From Clostridiales bacterium (lineage in GTDB: Bacteria > Bacillota > Clostridia > Oscillospirales > Acutalibacteraceae): a stretch of DNA of 59,633 nucleotides. The stretch spans positions 1 to 59,633 of the forward strand of contig JAAWQC010000014.1 in assembly GCA_022800315.1 (NCBI GenBank), read 5' to 3'. The position numbers and the translations under genes were made by a program. The notes beneath the pieces are model-generated. The model was not told the origin of the DNA. It ran no database searches and worked only from the letters and a program-made list of their open reading frames with translations. Shown here piece after piece: positions 40,767 through 47,604 of this stretch. Each line of letters begins with the position of its first letter. Position 1 is the first letter of the stretch.

Positions 40767-41315
40767 ATGCCCAACGAAGCGGACTACTGGCAACTGAAAT
40801 GGGAATTCGCTCGGGAACGGCGGCGTTTGATTAAACGAAAGCTGCTGGTCTGCGGGTGTTTCGCCATGATATCAGCCCTGCTGATAACCATCTGTTTTTT
40901 TCACGTCGTGCTGGGAATCGCCATGATTAAGGAATCTTCGATGGTTCCCCGCTTCAATGAGGGGGATATGGTGATATACCGGCGTCTGCATATCCCGTTC
41001 GAACGTGGGGAACTGGTGGTTTTTCATCAGGAGCAGCTCGGTTACGACTGTATCAAACGCATCGTCGCCGTTGGCGGCGATACGGTGGATATACCCGGCG
41101 ACGGACAGGTTTACCTCAACGGCGAACCGCTCTCCGAGCCTTATTTATATATGACCAGCACCCTTCCCCATGACGGGATTGAGTATCCCTTGTCTGTCCC
41201 GGAAGGATTTTTATTTGTCATGGGGGATAACCGGGAGGTCTCCCTGGACAGCCGTTCACAGGAAATCGGTCTGATCCGCGAAAACGAGGTTCTCGGTTAT
41301 TTGCCGTCTGATTGA
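40767..41315 (+). CDS. Signal peptidase I
   Basis: A 182-aa membrane-anchored S26 serine peptidase that cuts signal peptides outside the membrane. One N-terminal helix (about residues 27-50) is followed by the catalytic Ser in KESSMVPRFNEGD (near 58), Lys in YDCIKRIVAVGGDTVD (near 96) and the GDNREVSLDSR box (near 153). It is shorter and more divergent than a housekeeping type I peptidase. Placed inside the surface operon, it may be dedicated to the secreted subunits that follow. Confidence 0.92.
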   Translation: MPNEADYWQLKWEFARERRRLIKRKLLVCGCFAMISALLITICFFHVVLGIAMIKESSMVPRFNEGDMVIYRRLHIPFERGELVVFHQEQLGYDCIKRIVAVGGDTVDIPGDGQVYLNGEPLSEPYLYMTSTLPHDGIEYPLSVPEGFLFVMGDNREVSLDSRSQEIGLIRENEVLGYLPSD

Positions 41316-41330
41316 TTAACGGAGGCGATT

Positions 41331-41873
41331 ATGGCATCTGGAAAATATCTGAAAAACGAGCCGTTCCTCCGGCCAAAAACAATCGGCGTTTTGGCGGCGG
41401 TAGTGCTGGTGGCCGCAATGGTGGTGACCGGTTGCCTGACGGGATGGTTCGGGCTGCTGTCCCGGGATCCCTGGGGTCCGGATTTGCAGCCAGACCCTCA
41501 GGCTGTGGACGGCATGCTGGACGCGGAGGGCTCCGCCGCCCCTGTGCAGGAGGGCAATTACCGTATCGTCATCAACCAGATCCCTACCATGACGGCGGAT
41601 TCCCTGCAATGCCCGCTGCGCATTCAGAATGTGGAGGCAAACCATTACGCCGTCCGCGTCACGATACGTGACGATCAGGGAGAAACCCTATACCGTTCCG
41701 CCCGCATCGATCCCGGCAGAAGCCTGCCGGAAGCGGCGCTGGCCCGTACACCCGCTCCCGGTTATCACAACCTGACAGCGGAATACGAGCTGTTTGACCC
41801 GGTCAGCGCCTCCGCCGCCGGGGCGGTCAGCGTGTCACTCCATCTGCGGGTCATGGAAACGGAAGAATCGTGA
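41331..41873 (+). CDS. Anchored beta-domain protein A (paralogue family)
   Basis: The first of four related proteins. 180 aa, with an N-terminal hydrophobic helix (residues 17-40) containing a lipobox-like VVTGC, and an outer domain from about residue 65. The domain shares the family pattern: an INQIPTMTADS strand, V-T-I-R-D-D-Q-G-E-T-L-Y-R-S-A-R-I-D-P-G-R, then A-P-G-Y-H-N-L-T-A-E-Y. This Ig-like beta-sandwich look is an inference. Family unknown to me. GGAGGCG precedes the ATG. Confidence 0.78.
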   Translation: MASGKYLKNEPFLRPKTIGVLAAVVLVAAMVVTGCLTGWFGLLSRDPWGPDLQPDPQAVDGMLDAEGSAAPVQEGNYRIVINQIPTMTADSLQCPLRIQNVEANHYAVRVTIRDDQGETLYRSARIDPGRSLPEAALARTPAPGYHNLTAEYELFDPVSASAAGAVSVSLHLRVMETEES

Positions 41874-41889
41874 AAACGGGGGATACAGG

Positions 41890-42381
41890 ATGCTTCATCG
41901 GCTGTGGAAAACAGCACTCCTCCTCTGTCTGTCGGTCATCGCGGGCTGCGGGATTACCCGTTCCGCCGGTCCGCCCGTCCGCTTTCCCGCCGAACCCAAT
42001 GCCAGGGTTGGTTCGGCGAAATCGGACAGCGGCAGCCGGCTGGAGGAACTCCAGCAGCTGGCGGACGAAGGGACAGTGAATTTCCAGATCAATGCTGACC
42101 CCTGTTTTGAAAGCGGGCAGGCAGAAGGCAACCTGTTGGTCGCCAATCTGGAAGGCAGCCGCAACCGCCTGACAGTGGAGCTGGTTTTAAAGGATACGGG
42201 GGAATCCCTGTACCGGTCGGGGGCCATCGCACCCGGCCAACGGATTGACGTGATCCGGCTCAACCGTACGCTGCCCGCGGGTGACTATTCCTGCATTGCT
42301 TATTTCAATGCCTACCGCCTGCAGGAGGACACGTATTTGGGACGGGCGGGAGCAGAAGTAACGTTACATATCATAACATAA
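41890..42381 (+). CDS. Lipoprotein B (paralogue family)
   Basis: The second of the four related proteins. 163 aa with a clear lipobox (LSVIAGC, Cys near residue 20), so it is lipid-anchored outside the membrane. The domain has TVNFQINADPCFESGQAEGN, then LVLKDTGESLYRSGAIAPGQ and LPAGDYSCIAYFNAYRL. The pattern TGE-x-LYRSG-x-[IL]-x-PGQ links it to proteins A, C and D. ATG 41890 lies a few bases after GGGGGAT. Confidence 0.8.
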   Translation: MLHRLWKTALLLCLSVIAGCGITRSAGPPVRFPAEPNARVGSAKSDSGSRLEELQQLADEGTVNFQINADPCFESGQAEGNLLVANLEGSRNRLTVELVLKDTGESLYRSGAIAPGQRIDVIRLNRTLPAGDYSCIAYFNAYRLQEDTYLGRAGAEVTLHIIT

Positions 42382-42426
42382 ATTTCTGATTTTTGATACA
42401 TTAAATTCCTGTGAAGGAGGAGTTGT

Positions 42427-43116
42427 ATGCGCTTTCGGCACCGACGCCCTCATCGGCGGATTTTGGCTGCGTTGATGGCCTTATGCCTGACCGCCATGCC
42501 GGTTGGGGCTGAGACGGCAGGCACACAAAGGGAAACCTCAGCCTCACACAAAGATGTTGGCGGCGGGACAGCTGCGGGGCAGTATACGGGGCAGATCGTT
42601 CCCGCTCTGATCGACGTGGCACTTCCCTCGTCCATTGACTTTGAAGTATTCCCCTCCCGCCCGTTGGAACCGGGTTACACACAGGCAGTCAGCCCGGATA
42701 TCCGGGTGGCGAACAATGGAGTTGACATCCGGCTGTCGGTTATCGGAATTGAAAAGCAATCCGATTATGTCCGAGGCTGGGGACCCGACAATATCCCTGG
42801 TACAGGGGACGATTATACATACGATTTTACCTTTGTCGATTCGATGGCAGCCATGCAGTCGGACGGGGCGCCGCCGGCGGCCGCCCTGCTGTCCCTGCGC
42901 GGCGACGCCCCCACCAGCCTGAGCGATTTTGAGAACCGGGCCCTCACCTCTCAGACGGTCGCGCGTGACGGCGGGGTCCTTGTGGCGCTGATCCCCGGCG
43001 GGGATCAGGCGGCACTGAAGGTCTATTGCGCGGTGAAATCCGACTATAAGGTGGGCGGATACTCGTTTTCCATGGTGCCGACGATCAAAGTGGAATACGA
43101 CAAAACCGCCAAATGA
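42427..43116 (+). CDS. Secreted subunit 1 (P-x-x-I-D-F-E-V family)
   Basis: A 229-aa exported protein. The signal peptide spans residues 1-29 (cut near PVGA-ETA). The mature part has IDVALPSSIDFEVFP (near residue 64), then DIRVANNGVDIRLSVIGIEK, and ends in a conserved LKVYCAVKSDYKVGGYSFSM strand set. The same P-x-x-[IV]-[ND]-F-[ED]-V core and C-terminal strand pattern occur in the next secreted gene and in the one at 45033. No C-terminal anchor is seen. Possibly a fibre or surface-layer subunit. AAGGAGGAG precedes the ATG. Confidence 0.78.
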   Translation: MRFRHRRPHRRILAALMALCLTAMPVGAETAGTQRETSASHKDVGGGTAAGQYTGQIVPALIDVALPSSIDFEVFPSRPLEPGYTQAVSPDIRVANNGVDIRLSVIGIEKQSDYVRGWGPDNIPGTGDDYTYDFTFVDSMAAMQSDGAPPAAALLSLRGDAPTSLSDFENRALTSQTVARDGGVLVALIPGGDQAALKVYCAVKSDYKVGGYSFSMVPTIKVEYDKTAK

Positions 43117-43128
43117 GGAGATGATCCC

Positions 43129-43770
43129 ATGCTGAAAAATAGTGGCCGAAAAGGGCTGCTGATACTGCCGTTTTTATTACTGACAGCCCTGCTGCCCGGT
43201 GTCACAGCCGCGGCGGCTGACAAACAGGCCCAGGCCGGCGGCAGCCTGACCATACAGGCCAACCCGACCCTGCTGACGGTATCGATTCCCGTCACGGTGA
43301 ATTTCGATGTGGACCCAACCAAGGAGGCCAGCCTTCTCACCGATGGTTCCGGCCAGCTGTTACAGCCAGAGCTGAAAATTATCAACCGGTCTATCGTGCC
43401 CATCGACGTCACCGTCAGCAAGGTGGAGGGCGACGTCGATCTGCTGACGGACAGCATGGACAGCCTTACGGCCACCGGACGGGAAACCATGTTCGGCATC
43501 AAGTATCAGGCGCCGGCAGGCTGGGATGACCAGGGGCTTGCCGCGGCGCAGAAAAACTGGCTCACCGAGTCTTCCGCGGCGGCGGGTTACCGGCTGCTGC
43601 CCCCTCATACGGCCCTCGCGGCCGACAAACAGGCCGTCATCCGGCTCTATGGACGGACGGGGAAGGGGTGGAAGGTGGAAGATACCCTGACCATCCGCCC
43701 CACCTTCGTGATAGCGGCGGCGTCGGATAACGTACATACGCAGCCGGATATCGGGCAGGTCATCTCCTGA
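43129..43770 (+). CDS. Secreted subunit 2 (P-x-x-V-N-F-D-V family)
   Basis: A 213-aa exported protein. The signal peptide spans residues 1-28 (cut near TAAAA-DKQ). The core reads LLTVSIPVTVNFDVDP (near residue 46), followed by LQPELKIINRSIVPIDVTVS and a C-terminal VIRLYGRTGKGWKVEDTLTI set that lines up with subunits 1 and 3. The gene starts 12 bases after subunit 1 stops. No wall anchor is visible. Function is inferred only from the pattern and the operon. Confidence 0.78.
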   Translation: MLKNSGRKGLLILPFLLLTALLPGVTAAAADKQAQAGGSLTIQANPTLLTVSIPVTVNFDVDPTKEASLLTDGSGQLLQPELKIINRSIVPIDVTVSKVEGDVDLLTDSMDSLTATGRETMFGIKYQAPAGWDDQGLAAAQKNWLTESSAAAGYRLLPPHTALAADKQAVIRLYGRTGKGWKVEDTLTIRPTFVIAAASDNVHTQPDIGQVIS

Positions 43771-43808
43771 TCGGCGGGCAGAAAATTGGGACAATGGAGG
43801 AGTATCCT

Positions 43809-44420
43809 GTGAAAAAGGTCATTTTGTCATTTGGTGCGGCGGTCCTGTTTGTCCTCTTAAGCCCTCTGTGTATGGCTGAAGAGATAACCAGTGCCGATAC
43901 GCTGCCCGCGCCCGACAAGTCACAGGAATTCAGCGAGGTGCAGGATTCGCCCGCCAACGTGGTTTCGGTGCAGGATTACCAGACGCTGGACCTGACGGTA
44001 TGCGACAGCGAAGGAACCCCCGTGCCCGGCGCCCGGGTCACGGTCCGCATATCCGATACGGACGGCGGTACTGGGACGACCGATGAAACCGGTCGCATCC
44101 GTCTCAGTCAGCTGGTGCCGCGGCTGACTTACGATCTGGTGATTTCCCAGGATGACTGCGGCGCAGCCAGCGCCTCTTATCAGCCTTCGTCTACAGCGCG
44201 GGAGGGCGACCCGGACCTGTTGACGGTCCGTCTGCCCCAGAAAGCCCCGGAGGGGCTCTACACGCCCGCTGTACAGGAATCCCGCGGCAGCGGATGGCTG
44301 ATAATGGCCATTGCTTCCACCATTTTTCTGGCAGCGGATGCTGTGACGGCGCTGCTGTCGTTCCTGCTGAAGAAGAAAAAAGCCGGTAAGTATGAAATCA
44401 AGGAGGAGACACGTCCATGA
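43809..44420 (+). CDS. CnaB-like membrane-anchored protein
   Basis: A 203-aa exported protein with a signal peptide (residues 1-24), a beta domain (about 55-140) and a C-terminal helix (about 163-187) followed by K-K-K-K-A-G-K. The beta domain reads LDLTVCDSEGTPVPGARVTV, then TDETGRIRLSQLVPRLTYDL, the usual CnaB/carboxypeptidase-regulatory-like fold used as a stalk in Gram-positive pili. The GTG at 43809 has GGAGGAG six bases upstream; an in-frame ATG at 43794 lies within that site. It overlaps the next gene by four bases. Confidence 0.8.
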   Translation: MKKVILSFGAAVLFVLLSPLCMAEEITSADTLPAPDKSQEFSEVQDSPANVVSVQDYQTLDLTVCDSEGTPVPGARVTVRISDTDGGTGTTDETGRIRLSQLVPRLTYDLVISQDDCGAASASYQPSSTAREGDPDLLTVRLPQKAPEGLYTPAVQESRGSGWLIMAIASTIFLAADAVTALLSFLLKKKKAGKYEIKEETRP

Positions 44421-44956
44421 CCTCGACCTCTCAACACGCATCCCCCTCTGGCTCTCATAAAAAACGAAATGTCATCATCATCGTATGTGTAGTCCTGGTA
44501 CTCGCGCTGGCGGGCGGACTGCTGTGGTGGTTTATCGGCCGCCCCGCTTTCAACGACCAGCTGGAACCCAACGCGGTGGTGGGTACCATGCCCGGCAAGA
44601 CCGACGAACAGATCGAAGAGGAGCTCAACCGCAAGGTGGACGAAAAGACCATTGCATTCGTGCTGAATTCCGAACCGGTTTATGCGGACGGAAGAGCCAA
44701 GGGCACCATTATGTTTGAAAATCCCGCTTCCAACGGCAAACGCACCCGTTTGGAGCTTTATCGTGACGACACCAATGAACTGATCTATAAAACGGGACTG
44801 CTGGATCCAGGCAGTTATGTGCCCGAGGCCAAACTGGATAAGTTCCTGGAGAAAGGGAATTACGACTGTACCGCGTACATCTATGCCTATAAGCTGGATA
44901 CCGAGGAGTATCTGGGCAAGGTCGCGGCCGGCGTGACGGTCCACGTGGTGGAATAA
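44417..44956 (+). CDS. Anchored beta-domain protein C (paralogue family)
   Basis: The third related protein, 179 aa. One N-terminal helix (residues 18-41) with a short cytoplasmic Ser-rich tail before it, then MPGKTDEQIEEELNRKVDEK and the beta domain with FVLNSEPVYADGRAKGTIMF, DTNELIYKTGLLDPGSYVPE and LEKGNYDCTAYIYAYKL. It is closely similar to protein D at 45773 (both keep [ML]-PGKTDEQIEE). The pair C and D flank secreted subunit 3, which suggests that they work with it. The start overlaps the previous stop (ATGA). Confidence 0.8.
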   Translation: MTSTSQHASPSGSHKKRNVIIIVCVVLVLALAGGLLWWFIGRPAFNDQLEPNAVVGTMPGKTDEQIEEELNRKVDEKTIAFVLNSEPVYADGRAKGTIMFENPASNGKRTRLELYRDDTNELIYKTGLLDPGSYVPEAKLDKFLEKGNYDCTAYIYAYKLDTEEYLGKVAAGVTVHVVE

Positions 44957-44966
44957 CCGAGGTTTG

Positions 44967-44983
44967 AAGCGGGTATCCCGCTT
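44967..44983 (+). terminator. Short hairpin before subunit 3
   Basis: AAGCGGG-TAT-CCCGCTT, followed by TAAATAT. A weak terminator or an mRNA processing site in front of the subunit 3 gene. Confidence 0.4.
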
Positions 44984-45032
44984 TAAATATACGCAAGCGG
45001 CAAGCAAATTACTAAAAAGGAGAAAATGCAGA

Positions 45033-45605
45033 ATGAAGAAGAAAATTACAGCAGTAATTCTGGCGTGTGCGATGGCGGTTTCCATGGGTATGGCAGCGTC
45101 CGCTGCGGATGTCAACGCCAATCAGGGCACCGGCGACGTGGCTCTGGAAGGTAACATTACTTACAATCCGGAACTGATCTCCGTGGCGATGCCGGCCAAC
45201 ATCAACTTTGAAGTCGGCCTGAAAAAGACCGGGGAAGATATGGGCAAATTTGATAAGGTCATCTCCGGCGCCGGTAACATCACCAACAACTCCAACTGCG
45301 ACGTGAATATCCGCCTGGCCAAAGTGGTGGATGACAAGAGCTTCTCCGCGCTGTCCAAGATGGATCTGTTCCTGGAGAAGGCGGACACCACCGACCTGAC
45401 TGGGAAAACCGCTCTCGCTGAGGGTTCCCCCGACCGCGATATGGGCAAGGTCCTCGCCAACGGCGGCGTGATGTCCCTGAAGGTTTTCGGCAAGGAGAAC
45501 ACTGCCAACGCGAAGCTTCTCGATGATTCCGTCAACGAGCAGAAATTCTCCGTCACCCTGACTCTCAAGGTGGTTAAGGTGACCGAGGACGCCCCTGCTG
45601 CATAA
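45033..45605 (+). CDS. Secreted subunit 3 (P-x-x-I-N-F-E-V family), likely major
   Basis: A 190-aa exported protein. The signal peptide spans residues 1-24 (cut near ASA-ADV). The mature protein has ITYNPELISVAMPANINFEV (near residue 45), then ITNNSNCDVNIRLAKVVDDK and the C-terminal strand KFSVTLTLKVVKV. It is the shortest and most regular of the three secreted paralogues and has only one cysteine. It has a strong AAAGGAG ribosome site and is followed by stable hairpins, which suggests a highly expressed major subunit. Inference from layout. Confidence 0.8.
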   Translation: MKKKITAVILACAMAVSMGMAASAADVNANQGTGDVALEGNITYNPELISVAMPANINFEVGLKKTGEDMGKFDKVISGAGNITNNSNCDVNIRLAKVVDDKSFSALSKMDLFLEKADTTDLTGKTALAEGSPDRDMGKVLANGGVMSLKVFGKENTANAKLLDDSVNEQKFSVTLTLKVVKVTEDAPAA

Positions 45606-45628
45606 GTAAGTCTGATCTAAAACGATAT

Positions 45629-45670
45629 CCGCAAATCTTCCCGTTTTGCTTGCGGCGGGGAGATTTGCGG
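45629..45670 (+). terminator. Long hairpin after subunit 3
   Basis: CCGCAAATCT (45629-45638) pairs with AGATTTGCGG (45661-45670), extended by CCC/GGG (45640-45642 with 45657-45659). There is no U-tract after it, so it may protect the 3' end of the subunit 3 message or cause partial termination. Confidence 0.6.
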
Positions 45671-45700
45671 GGGCAGACAGGAAGGAACGCCTGTCTGCCC
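45671..45700 (+). repeat. Second hairpin after subunit 3
   Basis: GGGCAGACAGG (45671-45681) pairs perfectly with CCTGTCTGCCC (45690-45700). It directly follows the first hairpin. Two stacked hairpins within 72 bases are unusual inside an operon. Confidence 0.65.
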
Positions 45701-45772
45701 GTATGAGGACATCCCGACCATATCAGGGGTGTCCCCATACGGACAGACAGCTGCAAAATGGAGGAAAAGAGT

Positions 45773-46336
45773 ATGAGCAAATCGGGCGCCGTGGGAAAAG
45801 TCGCCAAATCCCTGTTTTCCGGGGCGAAAAAATGGATCATATTCGGCGGGGCCGCCGTCATCTTTGCCGGAGCTGCCATCACGTCGTACGTTTTCGTATT
45901 CAATCAGCCGGCCACCCCTGCCGATCAGCCCGTCTTTGCACCCAACGCGCAGATCGGCATACTCCCCGGCAAGACCGACGAGCAGATCGAAGAGCTGCTG
46001 AGTAAAACCATCGATGAAAACACCATTGCTTTTTCAATTAACAGCAACGCGGTTTTCGAAAACGCCAGGGCCAAGGGCAATCTGATGCTCGAGTCCCCCT
46101 CCAACAACATCAATTATATCGAGTTCGTGATCCGGCGCAACGATACGGGGGATGTCCTGTATCGTTCCGGGCTGCTCAAGCCGAACCAGTACATACTGGA
46201 GGATTCACTTCAGACAAAGACCCCTCTGACAAAAGGTAGCCATGAGTGTACCGCCGACATCACCCTGTACGATAAGGAAACCCTTCAGGCGAAGGGTATG
46301 GTGCAGGCCGCGCTCACCATCACCATTAAAACCTGA
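45773..46336 (+). CDS. Anchored beta-domain protein D (paralogue family)
   Basis: The fourth related protein, 187 aa, with an N-terminal helix (residues about 19-42) and LPGKTDEQIEELLSKTIDEN (near 60). The beta domain has FSINSNAVFENARAKGNLML, DTGDVLYRSGLLKPNQYILE and TKGSHECTADITLYDKE. It is closest to protein C. I chose ATG 45773 (GGAGG upstream); an ATG at 45758 overlaps that site. Confidence 0.8.
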   Translation: MSKSGAVGKVAKSLFSGAKKWIIFGGAAVIFAGAAITSYVFVFNQPATPADQPVFAPNAQIGILPGKTDEQIEELLSKTIDENTIAFSINSNAVFENARAKGNLMLESPSNNINYIEFVIRRNDTGDVLYRSGLLKPNQYILEDSLQTKTPLTKGSHECTADITLYDKETLQAKGMVQAALTITIKT

Positions 46337-46384
46337 TGTCATTCGTGACATCCGCTTCACCTGTATTTTAGGAGGAAAATAAGA

Positions 46385-47545
46385 ATGGAAGAAACAGCTA
46401 TCGCCTTCGGAAAGGCCGCCTTCGGCGGTTATCGCATGGACGATGTCGATGAATACGTCGATGTGACCCAGAAAACCCTCAAGGAAATACGCGAAACCAA
46501 CGAGAGCCTCAGCGCCCAACTGCAGATGACGCGGCAGGTTATCGAAAAGCTGGAAAACGGCGATAAGGATTATCAGGATCGTATTTCCTCCCTTCAGGAT
46601 TCGGTGGATTCCCTCACCCTCAAGCTGCAATCCGCGCAGGACACCATTCGGGAGCTCCAAAACGCCAAGGAATCCACCAGCGAAACGGAGTCCGCGGCGG
46701 CGGCCGACCTGGCGCGTCTGCGGGACAATAACCAGCGTCTTCAGGGGGAACTGAATGTCTCCCGCGCCTCTGTTCAGGAGCTGCAGGCCCGTGTCGATGC
46801 CCTGCTGGGTGATTCCCAGACGGCCCGGCAGGAGCTGGAGGAGCTCCGCCGCCAGGCCGACGACCTTCGCCGTCAGGCGGAGGAAGCGGCGGTGGTCCGC
46901 GAGGCCGTGGCACCGCCCGCCGAGGATTTCGCCCATATTTTCGCCATGGCCCAGCAGACGGCCGACGAATATCTCGCCGTGCGCAAAGCGAACGCCGACG
47001 CCGCTGAGAAAGAGGCGCGGGAGCGGGCCGACGAAATCCTGATGGAAGCGCAGCAGCAGGCCCGCGTGGCCGAAGACAACGCCCTTCTCCGCGCGGAGGA
47101 GATCGTCGCCAAAGCGGAGGCCGACTCCCGTGAGCTGGACGAGCTGGCGGCCCAGGTGGTCCGCGACGCCCAGCGCGACGCGGAAGATTCCCTCGATGAC
47201 GCGCTGTATAAGGCGTATATCCTCACCGAAGCCGCCCGGTCCCAGACCGCCCAGGCGCAGGCGCAGGCGGAGCATCTCCGCCGTTCCGCCGTCGAGCAGG
47301 CCGACGAAATTCTGGCCGAAGCCCGCGGCAGCGCGGAGGATATCCTAAAAGAGGCCAACTACAAGCTGGAGATATCCCGCGAGAAGGCCCAGCAGATTCT
47401 GGAAAACGCCCGGATCAAAGCGGAAAAGAATCTGGCCGACGTGCGCGAGGAATACAACAACATCCGCGCGCTCATCGAGAAGAGCAGCAAACGCTATTTC
47501 GAGATGTGCCAGCAGTTGGCGGCGAACGAATCCCTCGACGCGTGA
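46385..47545 (+). CDS. DivIVA-like coiled-coil protein 2
   Basis: A 386-aa cytoplasmic protein. FGKAAFGGYRMDDVDEYVDV at residues 8-27 is a good DivIVA N-terminal box, and the rest (about 30-380) is a long Ala/Glu-rich coiled coil like FilP or GpsB-type scaffolds. Residues about 225-345 hold repeated [AE]-[DE]-E-I-L-x-[EK]-A heptads. It lies between anchored protein D and the giant secreted protein, so it may place the assembly machinery at a pole or septum. AGGAGG precedes the ATG. Confidence 0.83.
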   Translation: MEETAIAFGKAAFGGYRMDDVDEYVDVTQKTLKEIRETNESLSAQLQMTRQVIEKLENGDKDYQDRISSLQDSVDSLTLKLQSAQDTIRELQNAKESTSETESAAAADLARLRDNNQRLQGELNVSRASVQELQARVDALLGDSQTARQELEELRRQADDLRRQAEEAAVVREAVAPPAEDFAHIFAMAQQTADEYLAVRKANADAAEKEARERADEILMEAQQQARVAEDNALLRAEEIVAKAEADSRELDELAAQVVRDAQRDAEDSLDDALYKAYILTEAARSQTAQAQAQAEHLRRSAVEQADEILAEARGSAEDILKEANYKLEISREKAQQILENARIKAEKNLADVREEYNNIRALIEKSSKRYFEMCQQLAANESLDA

Positions 47546-47604
47546 ATACCGTCGAGATCTGGCGTTACATACGGTTATAATTGATGGAAAAGGGGTACGC
47601 TTTC

